The notes under the pieces are model-generated. The model saw only the letters and a list, made by a program, of their open reading frames with translations, was not told the DNA's origin and ran no database searches. 64,000 nt of DNA from assembly GCF_004217225.1 (NCBI RefSeq), contig NZ_SHKM01000001.1, positions 186,001 through 250,000 on the forward strand. The letters are read 5' to 3'. Shown one piece after another: positions 60,858 to 64,000 of the stretch. This DNA is from Azospira oryzae. Lineage in GTDB: Bacteria > Pseudomonadota > Gammaproteobacteria > Burkholderiales > Rhodocyclaceae. Positions within the stretch are counted from its first letter, which is position 1, and each line of letters opens with the position of its first letter. The translations under genes were made by a program, and so were the position numbers.

Positions 60858-62363
60858 TTAGCTCTTCAGCTTGCGCCGCAGGTGGTTGAGCAGGTCGATG
60901 CGGGTCACCAGGCCGAGGAAGCGGTCGCCGTCCACCACGATGGGCACCAGGCCCTGGTCGAAGAGGGGCAGCAGGTCGCTGATGGGGGCCGTGGGGGGCA
61001 GGGTGGTGAGGCGGCTGGTCATGAATTTCTTCACCGGCTGGCGGAAGTTGGCCTCGTCCTTGGTGATGGCCAGCAGCAGGTCCGATTCGTCGATGAGGCC
61101 GACGATCCGGCCTTCGTCGTTGGTCACCGGCAGCTGGGAGACGTCGTAGAGCTTGAAGCGGCCGTAGGCGGTGAGGACCGTATCCGTTGGCGCCACGGTG
61201 ACCACGGCGCCCTCGTCGGCGCGGCGGCCGATGATGTCCCGCAGGTCGCCCCGCACGTCCTTGGGCAGGAAGCCCTGATCCGCCATCCAGAAGTCGTTGT
61301 ACATCTTGGAGAGATAGCGGTTGCCGTGGTCGCAGACGAAGGTGACCACGTGTTCCGGCTTGGTGCGGGTGCGGCAGTAGCGCAGGGCCGCGGCCAGCAG
61401 AGTGCCGGTGGAGGAACCGCCCATGATGCCTTCCTTGCGTAGCAGTTCCCGGGCGGCGGCGAAGCTCTCGGCGTCGGGCACGGTGTAGGCCTCGCGCACC
61501 CCGGTGAGGTCGCAGATGGGGGGAATGAAATCCTCGCCGATGCCTTCCACTAGCCAGGAGCCGGCCTCCTTGATGTAGCCGTGGGCCACGTAGTCGGCCA
61601 GCACGGAGCCGGCCGGATCGGCCAGCACCATCTTCACCCGGGGCGATTTCTGGCGGAAGAAGCGGGTCAGGCCGGTGAGGGTGCCGCCGCTGCCGACGCC
61701 GCAGACCACGGCGTCGATGCGGCCCTTCAGCTGGGACCACAGTTCCGGCCCGGTGCCGGTCTCGTGGGCCTTGGGATTGTTGGGGTTGCCGAACTGGTTC
61801 ACATACCAGGCGCCGGGAATCTCGCTGGCCAGGCGCTGGGCCATGTCCTGGTAGTACTCGGGATGGCCGACGCCCACGTCGGAGCGGGTCATCACCACCC
61901 GGGCCCCCAGGGCCTTCAGGGCAAATATCTTTTCCTGGCTCATCTTGTCCGGCACCACCAGCACCACCTTGTAGCCGCGCTGGGCACCCACCAGGGTGAG
62001 GGCCAGGCCGGTGTTGCCGGCGGTGGCCTCCACCAGGGTGGAGCCGGGCTTGATCAGGCCTTCCTTCTCGGCGGCGTCGATCATGGAACGGGCCACCCGG
62101 TCCTTGATGGAGCCGCCCGGATTCTGGCTTTCCAGCTTGAGGAAGAGACGGCAGGGGCCGGTGTCGAAGTGGGTCACTTCCACCAGGGGGGTGGCCCCGA
62201 TCAGGTCCAGGCTGGAGCGGGGCAGGGTGGCGGAAGGAGCGAGGGTGGCGGCGGTATCGGTCATGGAATCTCGGTTCGGCTGGAAGACGAAGGGGGCCGG
62301 CGGGGACAGGTGGAGATGGGGGCCGGCCCGGGAAGGGGCGCCGTGGCCGGTTGCGGCAGTCAT
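60858..62363 (-). CDS. Cystathionine beta-synthase
   Basis: Condenses serine and homocysteine to cystathionine. A fold-type II PLP domain (SQNPGGSIKDRVARS with the Schiff-base Lys; GTGGT-like GVGSGGTLTG) and a C-terminal pair of CBS domains (about 375-500, DVSQLPVTNDEGRIVGLIDESDLL). 501 residues from the ATG at 62363, preceded by AGGAG; an internal ATG at 62264 (MTDTAATL) would give 468. The N-terminal extension lacks a heme-binding CPxxH motif. Alternative: a cysteine synthase with regulatory CBS pair. Confidence 0.88.
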   Translation of the reverse strand: MTAATGHGAPSRAGPHLHLSPPAPFVFQPNRDSMTDTAATLAPSATLPRSSLDLIGATPLVEVTHFDTGPCRLFLKLESQNPGGSIKDRVARSMIDAAEKEGLIKPGSTLVEATAGNTGLALTLVGAQRGYKVVLVVPDKMSQEKIFALKALGARVVMTRSDVGVGHPEYYQDMAQRLASEIPGAWYVNQFGNPNNPKAHETGTGPELWSQLKGRIDAVVCGVGSGGTLTGLTRFFRQKSPRVKMVLADPAGSVLADYVAHGYIKEAGSWLVEGIGEDFIPPICDLTGVREAYTVPDAESFAAARELLRKEGIMGGSSTGTLLAAALRYCRTRTKPEHVVTFVCDHGNRYLSKMYNDFWMADQGFLPKDVRGDLRDIIGRRADEGAVVTVAPTDTVLTAYGRFKLYDVSQLPVTNDEGRIVGLIDESDLLLAITKDEANFRQPVKKFMTSRLTTLPPTAPISDLLPLFDQGLVPIVVDGDRFLGLVTRIDLLNHLRRKLKS

Positions 62364-62625
62364 GGCGCTCCTGGGATGTCGCCCACTGTAATTCCAAGCC
62401 GATTTTTACAAAAAGAATAAAAGCGAATTATTTGATATCTGTTGGTTATAGCTATTTTGCCCCTGGCGGCATCATCGGCCCCTTTTCCGGCTCTCCCGGG
62501 GATGGCGCCAGGGCCAGCATTGACTGGGTTTTCGACCTTTCGGGAATAAGGGAATAAAAAAATGGAACTTCAGTGCATGAAGAGCCCTGGCTAGAGTGCA
62601 GCCATTCCCACGCCATGAGGTTGTC

Positions 62626-63399
62626 ATGCCCCTGTATCTGGTCCAAGGCCATCCCGCCGCTGCGCGTTGCGCCGACCTGGGCGAGCGGCTGGCCCGCATC
62701 CACCGGGGCCGGCCCGGCGCCCTGCTCGATCTCCGGGCCGACATGGCCGTCCCCAGGCTGGAGGCGCTGATCGAGGCCCAGGACGGCATCGACGCCCGGG
62801 CCGTGCTGGCCCTGGGAAGTCTGGCCAGCTACGGCGTGCATGAACTGCCGTCCGGCCCGGGAAGCGGGCCCGGTGCCCAGGTCTTGCCGGGGCCGCCCGT
62901 CGGGGCGGCGAACACGGTATCGATGCAGGGAGGGAAAAATGGAGAGGAAAGCACCATGGAAGATGAACTGATCCTGGCCCGGGCCCATGCCCGGGGAGTG
63001 GCGGAACGGCTGGCCTACGCCGGCGCCCTGACGCCGGAAGAGGCCTGGCTGCTGCTCAAGCTGCGTTCCGATGCCTGCCTACTGGACGTGCGCAGCGAGG
63101 CCGAGCGGGAACTGGTGGGCGCCATTCCCGGGGCCCGGGAGGTGGAATTCATGCGCTATCCGGACTGGGAGGAGAACCCGGACTTCGTCGCTCAGGTGCG
63201 CCGGGAGGTGGCGACGCAGGCGCTGGTGCTGCTCATCTGCCGCTCCGGCCAGCGTTCCCACCGGGCGGCGGAACTGCTGCGGCAGGCGGGCTACCGGCAG
63301 GTGTACAACGTGCTGGAAGGCTTCGAAGGGGCGAAGGACGCCCAGGGGCGGCGCACCCTCAACGGCTGGCGGCAGCGGGGCCTGCCCTGGCAGCAATGA
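62626..63399 (+). CDS. Rhodanese-domain protein with N-terminal extension
   Basis: 257 residues in one frame from the ATG at 62626 (GAGG 5 bases upstream). Residues about 1-90 are an unrecognised small domain (MPLYLVQGHPAAARCADLGERLARIH). A Gly/Pro-rich linker leads to a rhodanese domain with active-site LICRSGQRSH, the Cys being the persulfide carrier. An internal start at 62956 (MEDELILARA, with GAGAGGA upstream) would give the rhodanese alone at 147 residues. Sulfur transfer is likely; partner unknown. Confidence 0.82.
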   Translation: MPLYLVQGHPAAARCADLGERLARIHRGRPGALLDLRADMAVPRLEALIEAQDGIDARAVLALGSLASYGVHELPSGPGSGPGAQVLPGPPVGAANTVSMQGGKNGEESTMEDELILARAHARGVAERLAYAGALTPEEAWLLLKLRSDACLLDVRSEAERELVGAIPGAREVEFMRYPDWEENPDFVAQVRREVATQALVLLICRSGQRSHRAAELLRQAGYRQVYNVLEGFEGAKDAQGRRTLNGWRQRGLPWQQ

Positions 63400-63404
63400 G
63401 TTTT

Positions 63405-63417
63405 GTTATTCCATAAC
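63405..63417. promoter_or_regulatory. GTTAT-N3-ATAAC palindrome upstream of DUF2325
   Basis: GTTAT TCC ATAAC, in an AT-rich gap between the rhodanese and DUF2325 genes. Similar in half-sites to the cysB operator at 9080-9094 but inverted in arm order. Regulator unknown. Confidence 0.4.
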
Positions 63418-63549
63418 GAAATAAAAACATCAACAATAAGTATTGGATGGTCTATTTGCGAAAAGGCAATCTGCTTTTGCCGCAACGGCATTCTTAATGC
63501 CCAGGGGCCTTCCTTCTCGAGGGCCGGCGGATCAGGATAGGAGATCGCA

Positions 63550-63843
63550 ATGTCACTGCTCATCGTCGGCGCCGACAACGTGCGCACCATCGAAAACGAA
63601 GTGGCCCGCCTGGCGCCGGCCCTGCTCGATGCCCCCACCGAGCACTGGAGCGGCCGCAAGGCCGGCGATTCGCGCCGGGTCATTCCCTCCCGCACCCGGC
63701 TGGTGGTGGTGGTCTGCGCCCGGGTGAACCACGAACTGCTGCGCCACGTGCGCCGCCAGGCGGAGAAGAGCGACGTGCCCCTGATCTACTGCCGCCATTC
63801 GGCCCTGGAGGTACGGGAAAAATTGGCAGCCTTCGTCGGGTAG
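63550..63843 (+). CDS. DUF2325 protein
   Basis: 97 residues. Family core LLIVGADNVRTIENEV, then RLVVVVCARVNHELLRHVRRQAEKSDVPLIYCRHSAL. Members are small Rossmann-like proteins of unknown function often found near metal or sulfur genes. Follows the rhodanese gene after a 150-base AT-rich gap. Confidence 0.86.
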   Translation: MSLLIVGADNVRTIENEVARLAPALLDAPTEHWSGRKAGDSRRVIPSRTRLVVVVCARVNHELLRHVRRQAEKSDVPLIYCRHSALEVREKLAAFVG

Positions 63844-63872
63844 GGCAGCAACGCGGACTGAATCACTCCTCT

Positions 63873-64000
63873 TCAGAAGATGTTCTTCTGTCGATTGAAA
63901 TGCCGCTTATTGAACGCTATCGGAGCCAAGCCGCCGACCTAGGCATGGCGGCGCTTTGGGTTGTTGAAGCGTTTGATGTAATCAGAGATGCCCCGACGGG
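63873..64000 (-). pseudogene. IS3-family transposase remnant (C-terminal, with in-frame stop)
   Basis: The end of a transposase that continues beyond the window. Reading in from 64000: RRGISDYIKRFNNPKRRHA, then TAG at 63939-63941, then VGGLAPIAF...RQKNIF and TGA at 63873-63875. DYI-x-RF-N-x-x-RRH is the C-terminal catalytic-domain end typical of IS3/IS150-type transposases. The in-frame amber codon makes it a likely pseudogene. Terminal inverted repeats of the element were not identified. Confidence 0.8.

Noticed and set aside
62452-62988. Minus-strand frame opposite the rhodanese gene
   Set aside because: Antisense of a better-supported plus-strand gene; no domain.

Overview
The window is GC-rich chromosomal DNA from a betaproteobacterium, most likely of the Rhodocyclales (Azospira/Dechlorosoma-like; this is inferred from gene content and order, not from a database match). 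The main grounds are a compact assimilatory sulfate-reduction operon with a DUF934 gene next to a CysB regulator, the rpsF-priB-rpsR-rplI-dnaB order, a class I fumarase, and an acs gene beside a DUF294/exonuclease/symporter/DUF4212 operon.

Layout. 1-2.9 kb: the end of a metallo-beta-lactamase-fold hydrolase, a small Ala-rich lipoprotein, an unrecognised gene and rlmD. 3-10 kb: a minus-strand sulfate assimilation operon (TauE-like transporter, cysI, DUF934, cysH, cysD, cysN) divergent from cysB. 10-13.8 kb: ribosomal protein operon, dnaB and a flavodoxin-like gene. 13.9-21.3 kb: housekeeping genes on the minus strand (transglutaminase-like protein, PIN-PhoH, bcp, murI, RidA, an HExxH protein, fumarase, UPF0114). 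21.5-28.7 kb: acs, a structured intergenic region, then a four-gene signalling/nuclease/symporter operon. 28.7-29.9 kb: a TPR protein, a small membrane protein and tRNA-Ser(GGA).

29.9-37.7 kb is a 7.8-kb genomic island integrated in the 3' end of tRNA-Ser, visibly lower in GC than its surroundings. It has a tyrosine integrase, 10-bp att repeats, tandem 13-bp-period arm-type repeats at both ends, an AntA/AntB antirepressor with a strongly folded leader, a serine resolvase with a res-like site, a Vsr/C5-methyltransferase/restriction endonuclease cassette between imperfect direct repeats, a stand-alone PD-(D/E)XK-like protein of unknown role, and a noncoding stretch with five GGT-N3-ACC palindromes. 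It has no phage structural genes and looks like a small phage-satellite-type element carrying defence cargo. This is the most likely place for something undescribed.

37.8-45.8 kb: a LysR regulator divergent from an alpha/beta hydrolase plus RND efflux operon (adaptor, pump, outer-membrane factor). 45.8-52 kb: a GIY-YIG protein, a hydrolase, ilvE, a thioesterase and a dual GGDEF/EAL protein. 52-56.7 kb: three regulators, a DUF2917 protein, a hydrolase and an FmdB zinc ribbon. 56.8-63.9 kb: sulfur amino-acid genes (metY, a cystathionine gamma-lyase/synthase-type enzyme, cystathionine beta-synthase), a CoA-binding protein, an enoyl-CoA hydratase-like protein, a rhodanese and a DUF2325 protein. 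The window ends in an IS3-type transposase remnant. Sulfur metabolism thus opens and closes the window, and a recurring CACAGAGG repeat lies just 3' of cysN, metY and the cystathionine beta-synthase gene.
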